A stretch of 63,807 nucleotides of DNA from Pseudomonadota bacterium (GTDB taxonomy: Bacteria > Pseudomonadota > Gammaproteobacteria > Burkholderiales > Thiobacillaceae), in contig JAUXXW010000074.1 in assembly GCA_030684775.1 (NCBI GenBank), positions 1 to 63,807 on the forward strand, in the 5' to 3' direction. Positions within the stretch are counted from its first letter, which is position 1; each line of letters starts with the position of its first letter. Under the pieces are notes generated by a model, which was not told the DNA's origin, ran no database searches, and worked only from the letters and a program-made list of their open reading frames with translations. This document shows, in pieces, positions 43,039 to 52,604 of the stretch. The translations under genes were made by a program, and so were the position numbers.

Positions 43039-44501
43039 TGGACTACGCCGCCGTGATTTCCCAACTGCGCGCCCTGGCCCCCGGCGCGCGCGGCATGACC
43101 GCCGACAGCCGGCGCGTCGGCGCGGGCGACGTGTTCCTCGCCTATCCCGGTGGCGCCCACGATGGCCGAGACCACATCGACGCCGCCCTCGCGGCCGGCG
43201 CCGCCGCCGTGCTGTGGGATGCGGAGAATTTCACTTGGAACGCGGGCGAGGCGGTCAACCTGCCCGTGGCGAACCTCAAGGAACATGCCGCCGGCCTCGC
43301 CGCCGCCTGGTACGCAAACCCCTCGCAACATCTCTGGATAACCGGCATCACCGGCACCAACGGCAAGACCTCGGTAGCGCACTGGCTATCCGCCGCCTGG
43401 ACGACGCTCGGGCGCAAGACGGCGGCCATCGGCACCATCGGCAACGGCTTTCCAGGTGAATTGGAAGTGGCCAGCCACACCACGCCGGACGCGGTCAGCC
43501 TGCAAGCCTTGCTGGCCGATTACCGCGATGTCGGCGCCGGCGGCGTGGCGATGGAGGTTTCCTCGCACGGACTGCATCAGGGTCGCGTTGCCGGCGTGGC
43601 ATTCGATGTCGCGGTGCTGACCAATCTGACGCAAGACCATCTCGACTACCACGGCGACATGGCCAGCTACGCCGCCGCCAAGGCGCGCCTGTTCGCCTGG
43701 CCCGGCCTGAAATGGGCGGTGCTCAATGCCGACGACGAACTCGGTGTCAGCCTGGAACAGCAACTGCGCGGCGGCGCCACCCAAGTGCTGAGCTACGGAC
43801 TGCATGGCGGCGATGTTTGCGCGCAACGCATCCGCGCCGACCGCAATGGCCTGCGCATGGAAATCGTCAGCCCCTGGGGCATGGGCGAACTGGCCAGCCC
43901 GCTGCTCGGTGAATTCAACGCCTACAACCTGCTCGCCGCCCTCGGCGCGCTGCTGGCCGGTGGCGTGCCGCTGGCCGACGCGCTGGCCGCGCTGGCAAAG
44001 GTCGAAGCGGTGCCGGGGCGGATGCAAAAAGTAGAAAGAGAAGCCGGCGAGCCGACCGTGATCGTCGATTTTGCCCACACCCCGGATGCCCTGGAAAAAG
44101 TGCTGGCCGCCCTGAAACCGCTGACCAAAGGCAAGCTGGTCTGCGTGTTCGGCTGCGGCGGTGGCCGCGACACGGCCAAGCGCCCGCTGATGGGCGCCGT
44201 GGTGGCGGCGCGCGCCGATGTCGCCATCGTCACCAGCGACAACCCGCGCAATGAAGACCCGGCCCACATCATCGCCGACATCCTCGCAGGCATGCCGCCC
44301 GGCCAGGACGCCATCGTCGATCGCCGCGCGGCGATCCACGCGGCCATCAGTGCCGCCGGCCCGGAAGACATCGTCGTGCTGGCCGGCAAGGGGCACGAGC
44401 CCTACCAGGAAAGCAACGGCGTGAGAGTCCCGTTCTCGGACCGGGAAGAAGCGCAAAAGGCGCTCGAACAGTCATGGCGCAAGCGTCCCGCTGAATCATG
44501 A
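43038..44501 (+). CDS. murE: UDP-MurNAc-L-Ala-D-Glu:meso-diaminopimelate ligase MurE
   Basis: MurE adds the third stem residue to the peptidoglycan precursor using ATP. The 487-residue protein has the ATP loop ITGITGTNGKTSVAHWLS, the acyl-substrate region ASHTTPDAVSLQ, MEVSSHGLHQGRV, and the DNPRNEDP motif, whose DNPR signature indicates meso-diaminopimelate rather than lysine. This agrees with dapF in the same window. The ATG shares its A with the ftsI stop; GTG 43035 is also in frame. A repeat and a short hairpin follow the stop. Confidence 0.97.
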   Translation: MDYAAVISQLRALAPGARGMTADSRRVGAGDVFLAYPGGAHDGRDHIDAALAAGAAAVLWDAENFTWNAGEAVNLPVANLKEHAAGLAAAWYANPSQHLWITGITGTNGKTSVAHWLSAAWTTLGRKTAAIGTIGNGFPGELEVASHTTPDAVSLQALLADYRDVGAGGVAMEVSSHGLHQGRVAGVAFDVAVLTNLTQDHLDYHGDMASYAAAKARLFAWPGLKWAVLNADDELGVSLEQQLRGGATQVLSYGLHGGDVCAQRIRADRNGLRMEIVSPWGMGELASPLLGEFNAYNLLAALGALLAGGVPLADALAALAKVEAVPGRMQKVEREAGEPTVIVDFAHTPDALEKVLAALKPLTKGKLVCVFGCGGGRDTAKRPLMGAVVAARADVAIVTSDNPRNEDPAHIIADILAGMPPGQDAIVDRRAAIHAAISAAGPEDIVVLAGKGHEPYQESNGVRVPFSDREEAQKALEQSWRKRPAES

Positions 44502-44526
44502 TGGTTACGAGCGCCATGACTGTTCT

Positions 44527-44564
44527 CCCTCACCCCCAACCCCTCTCCCGATGGGCGAGGGGAG
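44527..44564. repeat. CCCCTCTCCC hairpin repeat between murE and murF
   Basis: CCCTCACCCCCAACCCCTCT then CCCGATGGGCGAGGGGAG forms a short hairpin of the same family as 29452-29489 and 36349-36460. It is followed by the small stem AGCCGC/GCGGCT with TTT (44572-44589), a possible weak terminator inside the cluster. Confidence 0.75.
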
Positions 44565-44609
44565 CGTCTAGAGCCGCTCTCGCGGCTTTACAGGAAGAAA
44601 GGAAGCAAC

Positions 44610-46082
44610 GTGCATCTACATGAAGCCGCCCAGGCCCTCAACGCCGGCGCCGTCGGCGCCGACGTGGCGCTGGGCGTCGTCTCCAGCGACACCCGAGATC
44701 TGCCGCCGGGCTGTTTGTTCGTGGCGCTGAAAGGGCCGCGTTTCGACGGCCATGCGTTCGCCGCGAAGGCGCTGGAACAAGGCGCCGCCGCCGTGATGGT
44801 GGCGGCAAATGCCGGACTGAACGTCACCCCGGCACTGGTGGTGGAAGACACCCGTATCGGCCTCGGCCGGCTCGCCGCCTGGCACCGTTCACGCATGCCC
44901 GCGAAGCTCGCCGCCATCACCGGCAGCAACGGCAAGACCACGGTAAAGGAAATGCTCGCCGCCATCCTCGCCGCCGAGGCGGGGGAGGACGCGGTGCTGG
45001 CGACCGCCGGCAACCTCAACAACGACATCGGCATGCCGCTCACCTTGCTGAGGTTGACGCCAGCGCATCGTTACGCCGCGATCGAGATGGGCATGAACCA
45101 TGCCGGCGAGATCGACTATATGACTCACCTCGCCCGCCCCGACGTGGCCCTGGTCAACAATGCCTTGCGCGCTCATCTGGAAGGCCTCGGTAGCGTGGAA
45201 GCGGTGGCGCGCGCCAAGGGCGAGATCTACGCCGGCCTGAAAGACGACGGCATCGCCATCATCAACGCCGACGACCCGCACGCCGGGCTGTGGCGTGGCC
45301 TGGCGGGCAAACACAAGGTATTGAGCTTCGGTTTCGCGGAGGGTGCCGACGTGCGCATCCGTGGGAGCGGGCTTGCCCGCGATGGCAAAGGTGGCAATCG
45401 CGAGCAAGCTCGCTCCCACGATCTGGTTTTGGATACGTTTGCCGGCGCCATAGAAACCACTCTCGCCGTCCCCGGCGAACACAACCTGCGCAACGCCGCC
45501 GCCGCCGCCGCCGCCGCGCTGGCGTTGGGTATCTCGGCGGAGGCCGTGGCGCGCGGCCTGGCGGCTTACGGTGGCAGTAAAGGCCGCCTGCAAGCGCACC
45601 CCTGCATCCTCGGCGCCACCCTGATCGACGACACCTACAACGCCAACCCCGACTCCGTGCTCGCCGCCATTCAAGTGCTGGCCGCAAGGCCGGGCAAGCG
45701 GATTCTGGTGCTGGGCGACATGGGTGAACTGGGGCCGGAAGCCGCCGCCCTGCATCGCGAAGTGGGTGAGCGCGCACGCGCCGCCGGCATCGACCGCCTG
45801 CTCTGCCTGGGCGAAATGTCGATCAACTCGGTGTGGGGATTTGGCCAGGGCGCCATGCACTTCGAGCGCATCGAAGAAATGTTGGCGGAAATCGAATGCG
45901 CCCTGATAGATGGACAGCCCCCACGCTCGCAAAACACGCTCGCTGCCCCCCAGGGGGGTGCCATGCCCGCCTTGGGGCTGCCCGGCGGCGGGCAGGACGT
46001 GACCGTGTTGGTCAAGGGTTCCCGCTTCATGAAAATGGAACGGGTGGTGCAGTCGTTCATGGAGAACCAGACATGCTCCTGA
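44610..46082 (+). CDS. murF: UDP-MurNAc-tripeptide:D-Ala-D-Ala ligase MurF with two repeat-encoded insertions
   Basis: MurF adds D-Ala-D-Ala to complete the cytoplasmic pentapeptide. The 490-residue protein has the ATP loop [41 protein letters not shown] and [18 protein letters not shown], with [14 protein letters not shown] at the end. Two stretches are repeat-derived and in frame: about residues 251-270 ([20 protein letters not shown]) and about 436-462 (around [20 protein letters not shown]). Both fall in the central-to-C-terminal loops and leave catalytic motifs intact. The start is GTG 44610 after GGAAGAAAGGAAGC. It overlaps mraY by 10 bp. Confidence 0.95.
   Translation: MHLHEAAQALNAGAVGADVALGVVSSDTRDLPPGCLFVALKGPRFDGHAFAAKALEQGAAAVMVAANAGLNVTPALVVEDTRIGLGRLAAWHRSRMPAKLAAITGSNGKTTVKEMLAAILAAEAGEDAVLATAGNLNNDIGMPLTLLRLTPAHRYAAIEMGMNHAGEIDYMTHLARPDVALVNNALRAHLEGLGSVEAVARAKGEIYAGLKDDGIAIINADDPHAGLWRGLAGKHKVLSFGFAEGADVRIRGSGLARDGKGGNREQARSHDLVLDTFAGAIETTLAVPGEHNLRNAAAAAAAALALGISAEAVARGLAAYGGSKGRLQAHPCILGATLIDDTYNANPDSVLAAIQVLAARPGKRILVLGDMGELGPEAAALHREVGERARAAGIDRLLCLGEMSINSVWGFGQGAMHFERIEEMLAEIECALIDGQPPRSQNTLAAPQGGAMPALGLPGGGQDVTVLVKGSRFMKMERVVQSFMENQTCS
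45360..45420. repeat. GTGGGAGCGGGCTTGCCCGC-type palindromic repeat read in frame in murF
   Basis: The left arm CGTGGGAGCGGGCTTGCCCG and right arm CGAGCAAGCTCGCTCCCACG pair with a few mismatches around a short loop. It resembles the REP-like sequences that are abundant in Pseudomonas. Confidence 0.88.
45917..45995. repeat. CCCCCAGGGGGG / TTGGGGCTGCCCGGC repeat read in frame in murF
   Basis: CCCCCCAGGGGGG is followed by GCCTTGGGGCTGCCCGGCGG, the same modules as in the repeats at 7732 and 62953. The translation [16 protein letters not shown] and the following GLPGGGQD replace the normal short loop before [10 protein letters not shown]. Confidence 0.82.
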
Positions 46083-47158
46083 TGCTCGCCAAGTGGATCG
46101 GTCATGACATCCGCCTGTTCAACGTCTTCAACTACATCACCCTGCGCGCGGTGTTGGCGGCGCTGACCGCGTTGCTCATCTCCTTCGTCGTCGGCCCGTG
46201 GATGATCCGCAAGCTCACCCACCTGAAGGTCGGTCAGCCGGTGCGCGACGATGGCCCGCAGACCCATCTGATCAAGGCCGGCACGCCGACCATGGGCGGC
46301 GCGCTGATCCTCGCCTCGATGGCCATCACCACGCTGTTGTGGGCGGATCTCACCAACCAGTACGTCTGGATCGCCCTGTTTACCCTGGTCGGCTTCGGCG
46401 CCATCGGCTGGGTGGACGATTGGCGCAAGGTGGTGGAGAAGAATCCCAAGGGCCTGGCCTCGCGCTGGAAATATTTCTGGCAGTCCGTGATCGGCTTCGC
46501 GGTGGCGGGTTGGTTGGCCTGGTCGGCGCACCTGCCGGCGCAGACCGAACTGATCGTGCCCTTCTTCAAGAATGTCGTGATGCCTCTAGGGGCGGTGGGC
46601 TTCGTGCTGCTGGCCTATTTCGTCATCGTCGGCACCAGCAACGCGGTGAACCTGACCGACGGCGCCGATGGCCTCGCCATCCTGCCGACCGTGATGGTTG
46701 CCGGCGCGCTGGCCATCTTCGCCTACGTGGCGGGACACGCCGTGTTCTCCAAATATCTGGGACTGCCGCACATCCCAGGCGCCGGCGAACTGGTGGTGTT
46801 CTGCGCCGCCATGGTGGGCGCGGGGCTGGCCTTTCTCTGGTTCAACGCCTATCCGGCCGAGGTGTTCATGGGCGACGTCGGCGCCCTGGCCCTGGGCGCG
46901 GCATTGGGCGTGGTGGCCGTGATCGTGCGCCAGGAAATCGTGCTGTTCATCATGGGTGGCGTGTTCGTCGCCGAGACGGTGTCGGTGATGTTGCAGGTGG
47001 GTTCATTCAAGCTGCGCGGCAAACGCGTGTTCCTCATGGCGCCTATCCACCACCACTTCGAGAAGAAGGGCTGGAAGGAAACCCAGGTGGTGGTCCGCTT
47101 CTGGATCATCAGCATGATTCTGGTGTTGATCGGCCTTTCGACGCTGAAGCTGAGGTGA
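46073..47158 (+). CDS. mraY: Phospho-MurNAc-pentapeptide translocase MraY
   Basis: MraY transfers phospho-MurNAc-pentapeptide to undecaprenyl phosphate to make lipid I at the inner membrane. The 361-residue protein has about ten membrane helices and the family motifs [24 protein letters not shown], the active-site [29 protein letters not shown] and the [12 protein letters not shown] histidine motif. ATG 46073 lies within the end of murF. A palindromic repeat follows the stop. Confidence 0.98.
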   Translation: MLLMLAKWIGHDIRLFNVFNYITLRAVLAALTALLISFVVGPWMIRKLTHLKVGQPVRDDGPQTHLIKAGTPTMGGALILASMAITTLLWADLTNQYVWIALFTLVGFGAIGWVDDWRKVVEKNPKGLASRWKYFWQSVIGFAVAGWLAWSAHLPAQTELIVPFFKNVVMPLGAVGFVLLAYFVIVGTSNAVNLTDGADGLAILPTVMVAGALAIFAYVAGHAVFSKYLGLPHIPGAGELVVFCAAMVGAGLAFLWFNAYPAEVFMGDVGALALGAALGVVAVIVRQEIVLFIMGGVFVAETVSVMLQVGSFKLRGKRVFLMAPIHHHFEKKGWKETQVVVRFWIISMILVLIGLSTLKLR

Positions 47159-47185
47159 ACATGAATGAGGCGTCAGGCGTGAGGA

Positions 47186-47270
47186 ACGTAGGATGTGGTG
47201 AGCGCAGCGAACCGCATCAAGCGGCGCGTGCCAGGCCGATGCGGTTCGCTGGGCTCACCACATCCTACGT
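47186..47270. repeat. GTAGGATGTGGTGAGCGCAGC palindromic repeat between mraY and murD
   Basis: Two 33-bp arms (47186-47218 and 47238-47270) pair with one mismatch: CGTAGGATGTGGTGAGCGCA and its counterpart ending CACCACATCCTACG. It is a separate family from the GTAGGTTGGGC copies, although of similar design. It ends 6 bases before the murD ATG. Confidence 0.92.
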
Positions 47271-47276
47271 GCTGCG

Positions 47277-48773
47277 ATGAACACCTTGCCCCTCACCCCT
47301 CACTCCTCACTCCAGGGCCGCAAGGCACTGGTGGTGGGCCTCGGCGACACCGGCGCGGCTTGTGTGCGTTGGTTGCTGGAGCACGATGCCCAGGTGCGTG
47401 GTACCGACACGCGCGACGAGCCGCCGCATGCGCAACATCTGCGCGAGGCTTTCCCGGAAGTGGCGCTGACGCTGGGTGGCTTTTCTCCGCTGGATTTCGA
47501 CTGGGCCGATCTTATCGTCGCCAGCCCCGGTGTCGCCCTGGCCACCCCCGAACTGCAAACCGCCATCAAGGCGGGCAAGGAAGTGGTGGGTGACGTGGAG
47601 CTGTTCGCCCGAGCTATTCAGAATAGCCAGGCCAAGGTCATCGCCATCACCGGCTCCAACGGCAAAAGCACGGTCACCAGTCTGGTCGGCCACTTGTGCG
47701 CGGCTGTCGGCCTGGAAACCGTGGTGGCCGGCAACATCGGCCTGCCGGTGCTGGAGGCATTGGAAAACAGGGAAACCATGAGGCGCGACCCCGACGTGTG
47801 GGTGCTGGAACTGTCCAGTTTTCAGTTGGAAACCACCTCCAGCCTGCATCCCGATGCCGCGACCGTGCTCAATATTTCGCAAGACCACATGGATCGCTAT
47901 GCCGGTCTGGACGACTACGCGGCGGCAAAAACGCGGGTGTTCGCGGGCGCGGGCGTGCAGATCCTGAACCGGGACGATCCGATGGTCATGGCGATGGCTC
48001 TGCCGGGGCGAGCGCAATGGACTTTCGGTATCGCTGAGGGCGCGCTCCTTGCAACCGACCAGTTCGGCCTGGCCACCCGCAAAGACCGCCTCTGGCTGTG
48101 CGAGGGCGAAGGAGCCCTGTTGCCGGTGGACAAGCTGCCCATCGCCGGGCTGCATAACGCCGCCAACGTGCTGGCGGCATTGGCGCTGTGCCGCGCCATC
48201 GGCCTGCCCTACGCGGGCCTGATTCCGGCGCTTAAAACCTTCGAGGGTTTGCCGCATCGCGTACAGCGGGTGGCCGAGGTGGCGGGGCGCACTTTCTATG
48301 ACGATTCCAAGGGCACCAACGTCGGGGCCACCGCGGCGGCGCTGCTCGGGTTCACCGTTCCGGTGGTGTTGATCGCCGGGGGTGACGGCAAGGGGCAGGA
48401 TTTCTCGCCGCTCAATGAAGCCGTGAAGAAGGCCCGCGCGGTGGTGCTGATCGGCCGCGATGGGCCGCTGCTGGCGGAGGCCATTGGCGACGCCGCGCCG
48501 ATATTTCGGGCGGAAAGCATGGAAGAGGCCGTGACCGTGGCCTTCCAGCGCTCCCAACCCGGCGATGCGGTGCTGTTGTCGCCGGCCTGCGCCAGTTGGG
48601 ACATGTTCCGCAATTACGCGCACCGCGCCGAAGTCTTCATCGCCGCCGTGGAAGTGCTGCAAGCCGTGGGCGGCGAGAACCGCCGCGAGCAGGAACGACG
48701 CATCCGCGGCGCCACGACGCAGAGCGAAGAGCGGCGCCGCCGCGAACGTCGAAGGTTGCGGCATGTTCCATAA
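47277..48773 (+). CDS. murD: UDP-MurNAc-L-alanine:D-glutamate ligase MurD
   Basis: MurD adds D-glutamate to UDP-MurNAc-L-Ala. The 498-residue protein has the N-terminal KALVVGLGDTGAACVRWL, ATP loop ITGSNGKSTVTSLVGHL, SSFQLETTSSLHPDAATVLN, NISQDHMDRY and the terminal LLSPACASWDMFRNYAHRAE. The first 13 residues come from a CTCACCCCTCACTCCTCACT stretch and may be repeat-derived. The last 30 or so residues (GATTQSEERRRRERRRL) are a basic tail beyond the usual end and overlap the ftsW start by 11 bp. Confidence 0.96.
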   Translation: MNTLPLTPHSSLQGRKALVVGLGDTGAACVRWLLEHDAQVRGTDTRDEPPHAQHLREAFPEVALTLGGFSPLDFDWADLIVASPGVALATPELQTAIKAGKEVVGDVELFARAIQNSQAKVIAITGSNGKSTVTSLVGHLCAAVGLETVVAGNIGLPVLEALENRETMRRDPDVWVLELSSFQLETTSSLHPDAATVLNISQDHMDRYAGLDDYAAAKTRVFAGAGVQILNRDDPMVMAMALPGRAQWTFGIAEGALLATDQFGLATRKDRLWLCEGEGALLPVDKLPIAGLHNAANVLAALALCRAIGLPYAGLIPALKTFEGLPHRVQRVAEVAGRTFYDDSKGTNVGATAAALLGFTVPVVLIAGGDGKGQDFSPLNEAVKKARAVVLIGRDGPLLAEAIGDAAPIFRAESMEEAVTVAFQRSQPGDAVLLSPACASWDMFRNYAHRAEVFIAAVEVLQAVGGENRREQERRIRGATTQSEERRRRERRRLRHVP

Positions 48774-49923
48774 CGCGGCCCTTAAACGCACCGCTCTGAC
48801 GCCCTATGACTGGGGCCTGGTGTTTGCCGCCACAGGCTTGCTGGTGATCGGCCTGGTGATGGTGTTTTCGGCGTCGTCCACCGTGGCCGAAGCCAAGTCC
48901 GCCGCGCATGAGCACACCTATTACCTGGTGCGCCACGCCATGTATCTGATCATCGGCCTGGGTGCCGGCTATGCCGCCTTCCAGGTGCCGACCCCGCTAT
49001 GGCAGAAAATGTCGCCGGGCCTGTTCATCATCGGCGCCGTGCTGCTGCTGCTGGTGCTGTTTCCCTTCATCGGCAAGGAAGTGAACGGCAGTTGGCGCTG
49101 GATTCCCCTGGGCCCACTGGGAAATTTCCAGCCCTCCGAATTCATGAAGTTCGCCACCATCCTTTACGCCGCCGACTACACCGTGCGCAAAGCGGCGCAC
49201 ATGCAGAACCTGGCGCGCGGCTTTCTTCCCATGTTCCTGGTGATGCTGGGAGTCGGCGCCCTGCTGCTCATGGAACCCGATTTCGGCGGGCTCGTCGTAA
49301 TCGTCTCCATCGCGCTGGCGGTGCTGTTTCTGGGCGGATTCAACGCCCGCCTGTTCTTCGGCCTGTTCGGCCTGTTGATGATCGGCTTCGTGCTCATGGT
49401 GGTGCTCTCGCCCTATCGCCTGGAGCGGGTCACCAGCTACCTGTACCCGTTCAAGGACCCCTACGGTGCCGGTTATCAGTTATCCAACGCACTGATTGCT
49501 CTGGGCCGCGGCGAAATCACCGGTGTCGGCCTGGGCGACAGTATCGGCAAGCTGTTTTACCTGCCCGAGTCCTACACCGACTTCCTGCTCGCGGTGATCG
49601 GCGAGGAAATGGGCCTGATCGGCGTGCTCGTGGTGATCGGCCTGTTCGCCTGGCTGACCTGGCGCGCCTTCTCCATCGGTTGGCAAGCCAGCCTGATGGG
49701 GCGCAATTACGCCGCATTGGTGGCGCAAGGCGTGGGCGTCTGGATCGGGCTGCAGGCGTTCATCAACATGGGGGTCAACCTCGGCCTGCTCCCCACCAAG
49801 GGGCTCACCCTGCCGCTGATGAGCTACGGCGGCTCCGGCATCGTCGCCAACTGCCTGGCCCTCGCGCTGCTGCTGCGGGTGGATTACGAGAACCGCTGCC
49901 TGATGAAGGGGAAGCGGGCATGA
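48763..49923 (+). CDS. ftsW: Septal peptidoglycan polymerase FtsW
   Basis: FtsW is the SEDS-family glycosyltransferase that polymerises lipid II at the septum with FtsI. The 386-residue protein has about ten membrane segments, and the family parts [81 protein letters not shown] and [16 protein letters not shown] 48763 lies in the end of murD. The next gene, murG, overlaps by 4 bp. Confidence 0.97.
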   Translation: MFHNAALKRTALTPYDWGLVFAATGLLVIGLVMVFSASSTVAEAKSAAHEHTYYLVRHAMYLIIGLGAGYAAFQVPTPLWQKMSPGLFIIGAVLLLLVLFPFIGKEVNGSWRWIPLGPLGNFQPSEFMKFATILYAADYTVRKAAHMQNLARGFLPMFLVMLGVGALLLMEPDFGGLVVIVSIALAVLFLGGFNARLFFGLFGLLMIGFVLMVVLSPYRLERVTSYLYPFKDPYGAGYQLSNALIALGRGEITGVGLGDSIGKLFYLPESYTDFLLAVIGEEMGLIGVLVVIGLFAWLTWRAFSIGWQASLMGRNYAALVAQGVGVWIGLQAFINMGVNLGLLPTKGLTLPLMSYGGSGIVANCLALALLLRVDYENRCLMKGKRA

Positions 49924-51005
49924 GTGTTCCTTTCCTGCCCCGCACAGTCTTGGTCATGGCCGGCGGCACCGGCGGCCATGTCATGCCGGCGCTGGCGGTG
50001 GCCGAGGCCTTGCGCGGCGACGGCTGGCGCGTGGTGTGGCTGGGCACCCATGCGGGCATGGAAGCGAAACTGGCCGTGGCCAAGGGCTTCGACATGGCCT
50101 GGGTGAAAGTGGCCGGGGTGCGCGGCAAGAGCCTGGCCACCAAGCTGCTGCTGCCGTTCAACCTGCTTGTCGCCTTCTGGCAGGCCGCGCGCGCGATCTT
50201 TCGCGAGCGCCCCGATGTGGCGCTGGGCCTCGGCGGCTATGTCGCCTTTCCTGGCGGCATGATGGCCGTGCTGCTGAACAAGCCGCTGGTGATCCACGAA
50301 CAGAACGGCGTCGCCGGGCTGACCAACAAGATACTGGCGCGCATCGCCGACCGCGTGCTACTCGGGCTACCCCTCGCGTCCCCGCTCTCCGCGAAACAGG
50401 AATGGGTCGGCAATCCGGTTCGCCTGGAGATCGCGGCCTTGCCGGCGCCGCAACAACGTCTTGCCGGCCGCGAAGGTCCGTTGCGTTTGCTGGTGATCGG
50501 CGGCTCGCTGGGCGCGGCGGCATTGAACGAAATGATTCCGCGAGCGCTCGCGCTGCTGCCGACGGAGCGGCGCCCCGAAGTGCGGCACCAGTCCGGCGCG
50601 CGGCACCTCGACGCGCTCAAGTCCAACTACGTCAGCGCGGGTGTTGTGGCAGAACCGCTGGCCTTCATCGACGACATGGCCGCCGCCTACGCCTGGGCGG
50701 ACGTGGTGATCTGCCGCGCCGGCGCCCTGACCGTGGCGGAAATTGCCGCCGCCGGGCTGCCGGCGCTGTTCGTGCCGTTCCCCTTCGCGGTGGACGACCA
50801 CCAGACCGCCAACGCCGCCTTCCTGGCCGACCGGGACGCGGCCTGGCTGATGCAACAGCAAGACCTCGGCCCGGAAAAACTGGCCGAGTGGCTACGCGGC
50901 CTGACGCGTGAGGAACTGCTCGAACGCGCGGTGAAAGCGCGCGCGCTGGCGAAGCCGAACGCGACCGCGCGGGTGGTGGAAGTGGTGAAGGAGTTGGCGA
51001 AATGA
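49920..51005 (+). CDS. murG: UDP-GlcNAc:lipid I N-acetylglucosaminyltransferase MurG
   Basis: MurG converts lipid I into lipid II at the inner face of the membrane. The 361-residue protein has the N-terminal [17 protein letters not shown] loop, [39 protein letters not shown] and the UDP-GlcNAc site [20 protein letters not shown] with [17 protein letters not shown] 49920 overlaps the ftsW stop. A GTAGGTTGGGC repeat separates it from murC. Confidence 0.97.
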   Translation: MSVPFLPRTVLVMAGGTGGHVMPALAVAEALRGDGWRVVWLGTHAGMEAKLAVAKGFDMAWVKVAGVRGKSLATKLLLPFNLLVAFWQAARAIFRERPDVALGLGGYVAFPGGMMAVLLNKPLVIHEQNGVAGLTNKILARIADRVLLGLPLASPLSAKQEWVGNPVRLEIAALPAPQQRLAGREGPLRLLVIGGSLGAAALNEMIPRALALLPTERRPEVRHQSGARHLDALKSNYVSAGVVAEPLAFIDDMAAAYAWADVVICRAGALTVAEIAAAGLPALFVPFPFAVDDHQTANAAFLADRDAAWLMQQQDLGPEKLAEWLRGLTREELLERAVKARALAKPNATARVVEVVKELAK

Positions 51006-51025
51006 GGCTGCGTGACGCATTAGAC

Positions 51026-51099
51026 GTAGGTTGGGCAAAGCGCAGCGTGCCCAACAAACCGCCGCGATGTTGGGCACGCTGCGCTTTGCCCAACCTACG
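51026..51099. repeat. GTAGGTTGGGCAAAGCG palindromic repeat, copy 6 (murG-murC junction)
   Basis: Arms GTAGGTTGGGCAAAGCGCAG and CTGCGCTTTGCCCAACCTAC pair perfectly. It lies 20 bases after the murG stop and 26 bases before the murC start. Confidence 0.92.
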
Positions 51100-51125
51100 G
51101 GACTGCCTCGCGCTCGGAGGTCGCT

Positions 51126-52604
51126 ATGAAGCATAAGGTCAATCGCATCCACTTCGTCGGCATCGGCGGCGCCGGCATGAGCGGCATCGCCGAAGTGCTG
51201 ATCAATCTGGGCTACCAGGTTTCCGGCAGCGATGGCGCCAGCAACGCGGTGACCCAGCGCCTGGCCGACATGGGCGCGAGCGTTTATCAGGGCCATGCCG
51301 AGGCACACGTCCAGGGTGCCAATGTGCTGGTGATCTCCAGCGCCATCAAGGAAGACAACCCGGAGGTGCGGGCCGCGCGCGCGGCGCATATCCCGGTGGT
51401 GGCGCGCGCCATGATGCTGGCCGAGTTGATGCGTTTCAAACAGGGCATCGCCATCGCCGGCACCCACGGCAAGACCACCACCACCAGCCTGATCGCCAGT
51501 GTGCTCAACGAGGCCGGGCTGGACCCGACCTATGTGATCGGTGGCAAGCTGCTGGCCTCAGGCGCCAACGCGCGTCTGGGCACGGGCGAATGGCTGGTGG
51601 CGGAAGCCGACGAGTCGGATGCCTCCTTCCTGCATTTGTCGCCGGTGGTATCCATCGTCACCAATATCGACGCCGACCACATGGAAACCTACGGCCACGA
51701 CTTCGAGCGTCTGAAGTCGGCCTTTGTGGAGTTCCTGCACCGCCTGCCGTTCTGGGGCATGGCTATCCTGTGCGGCGATGACCCGGTGGTGCGCGCCCTG
51801 CTGCCGCGTATCGAGAAACCGGTGATGACCTACGGCACGGGCGAAGACTGCGCCATCCGCGCCGTAAACATCCGCGCCGAGGATGGCCGCATGAGTTTCA
51901 CCGCCATCCGTAATGGCGTGCGCTCCGCCGTGGAAATCACCGTCAACATGCCGGGTATGCACAACGTGCTCAATGCCCTCGCGGCGGTGGCCGTGGCCTG
52001 GGAACTGCAAGTGCCGGATGCCGCGCTGCAACGCGCGCTGGCGAATTTCAGCGGCGTCGGTCGCCGCTTCCAGCGCTATGGCGAGATCACCCTCGTAAAT
52101 AGGGGACAGACCCCGATTTCTCCGACACGAACAGCGGATTTTGCACCGACATCAGCGGAGAAATTGGGGTCTGTCCCCGATTTACGAAGCTTCACTCTGG
52201 TCGACGACTACGGCCATCACCCGGTGGAAATGCAGGCCACGCTCGACGCCGCGCGCGGCGCCTTCCCAGGCCGTCGTCTGGTGCTGGCGTTCCAGCCGCA
52301 TCGCTACACCCGTACCCGCGACCTGTTCGAGGACTTCGTGCGGGTGTTGTCGCAGGCCGATGCGGTGCTGCTCACCGAGGTCTATGCGGCGAGCGAGCAG
52401 CCCATCATCGCCGCCGACGGCCGCGCCCTCGCGCGTGCCCTGCGCGTGGCCGGCAAGGTGGAGCCGGTGTTCGTGGAAGACGTGAACGACCTGCCCGCCA
52501 TGCTGGCCGACTTCGCGCGCGACGGTGATGTGGTGCTGATCATGGGCGCGGGCTCCATCGGCCAGGTGCCGGCAAGGCTCGCGGAGATGGGGGCGCCGAC
52601 ATGA
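51126..52604 (+). CDS. murC: UDP-MurNAc:L-alanine ligase MurC with a repeat-encoded insertion
   Basis: MurC joins L-alanine to UDP-MurNAc, the first stem-peptide step. The 492-residue protein has [17 protein letters not shown], the ATP loop [41 protein letters not shown] and the C-terminal-domain [14 protein letters not shown]. About 30 residues (from [20 protein letters not shown] to LRSF) are encoded by a palindromic repeat between GEITLV and TLVDDYGHH. Without them the length would be the usual 460. The insertion lies at the linker into the C-terminal domain. ATG 51126 follows GGAGGTCGCT. Confidence 0.95.
   Translation: MKHKVNRIHFVGIGGAGMSGIAEVLINLGYQVSGSDGASNAVTQRLADMGASVYQGHAEAHVQGANVLVISSAIKEDNPEVRAARAAHIPVVARAMMLAELMRFKQGIAIAGTHGKTTTTSLIASVLNEAGLDPTYVIGGKLLASGANARLGTGEWLVAEADESDASFLHLSPVVSIVTNIDADHMETYGHDFERLKSAFVEFLHRLPFWGMAILCGDDPVVRALLPRIEKPVMTYGTGEDCAIRAVNIRAEDGRMSFTAIRNGVRSAVEITVNMPGMHNVLNALAAVAVAWELQVPDAALQRALANFSGVGRRFQRYGEITLVNRGQTPISPTRTADFAPTSAEKLGSVPDLRSFTLVDDYGHHPVEMQATLDAARGAFPGRRLVLAFQPHRYTRTRDLFEDFVRVLSQADAVLLTEVYAASEQPIIAADGRALARALRVAGKVEPVFVEDVNDLPAMLADFARDGDVVLIMGAGSIGQVPARLAEMGAPT
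52094..52186. repeat. GGGGACAGACCCC-type palindromic repeat read in frame in murC
   Basis: CGTAAATAGGGGACAGACCC (left) and GGGTCTGTCCCCGATTTACG (right) are inverted arms of about 30 bp with two mismatches. The flanks CACCCTCGT and CACTCTGGT both encode TLV, consistent with a decayed target duplication. Confidence 0.9.

Noticed and set aside
44572-44589. Terminator within the dcw cluster before murF
   Set aside because: The stem is only six base pairs with three Ts; read-through is expected because the downstream essential genes have no obvious separate promoter.
45493-45530. Run of GCC codons in murF (poly-alanine)
   Set aside because: [13 protein letters not shown] lies in a conserved alanine-rich helix after GEHNLRNA; this is normal for MurF in GC-rich genomes.
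48680-48773. Arginine-rich tail of MurD as a possible frameshift
   Set aside because: The frame is continuous and the overlap with ftsW is short; the tail is unusual but there is no sign of error or of a palindromic repeat.
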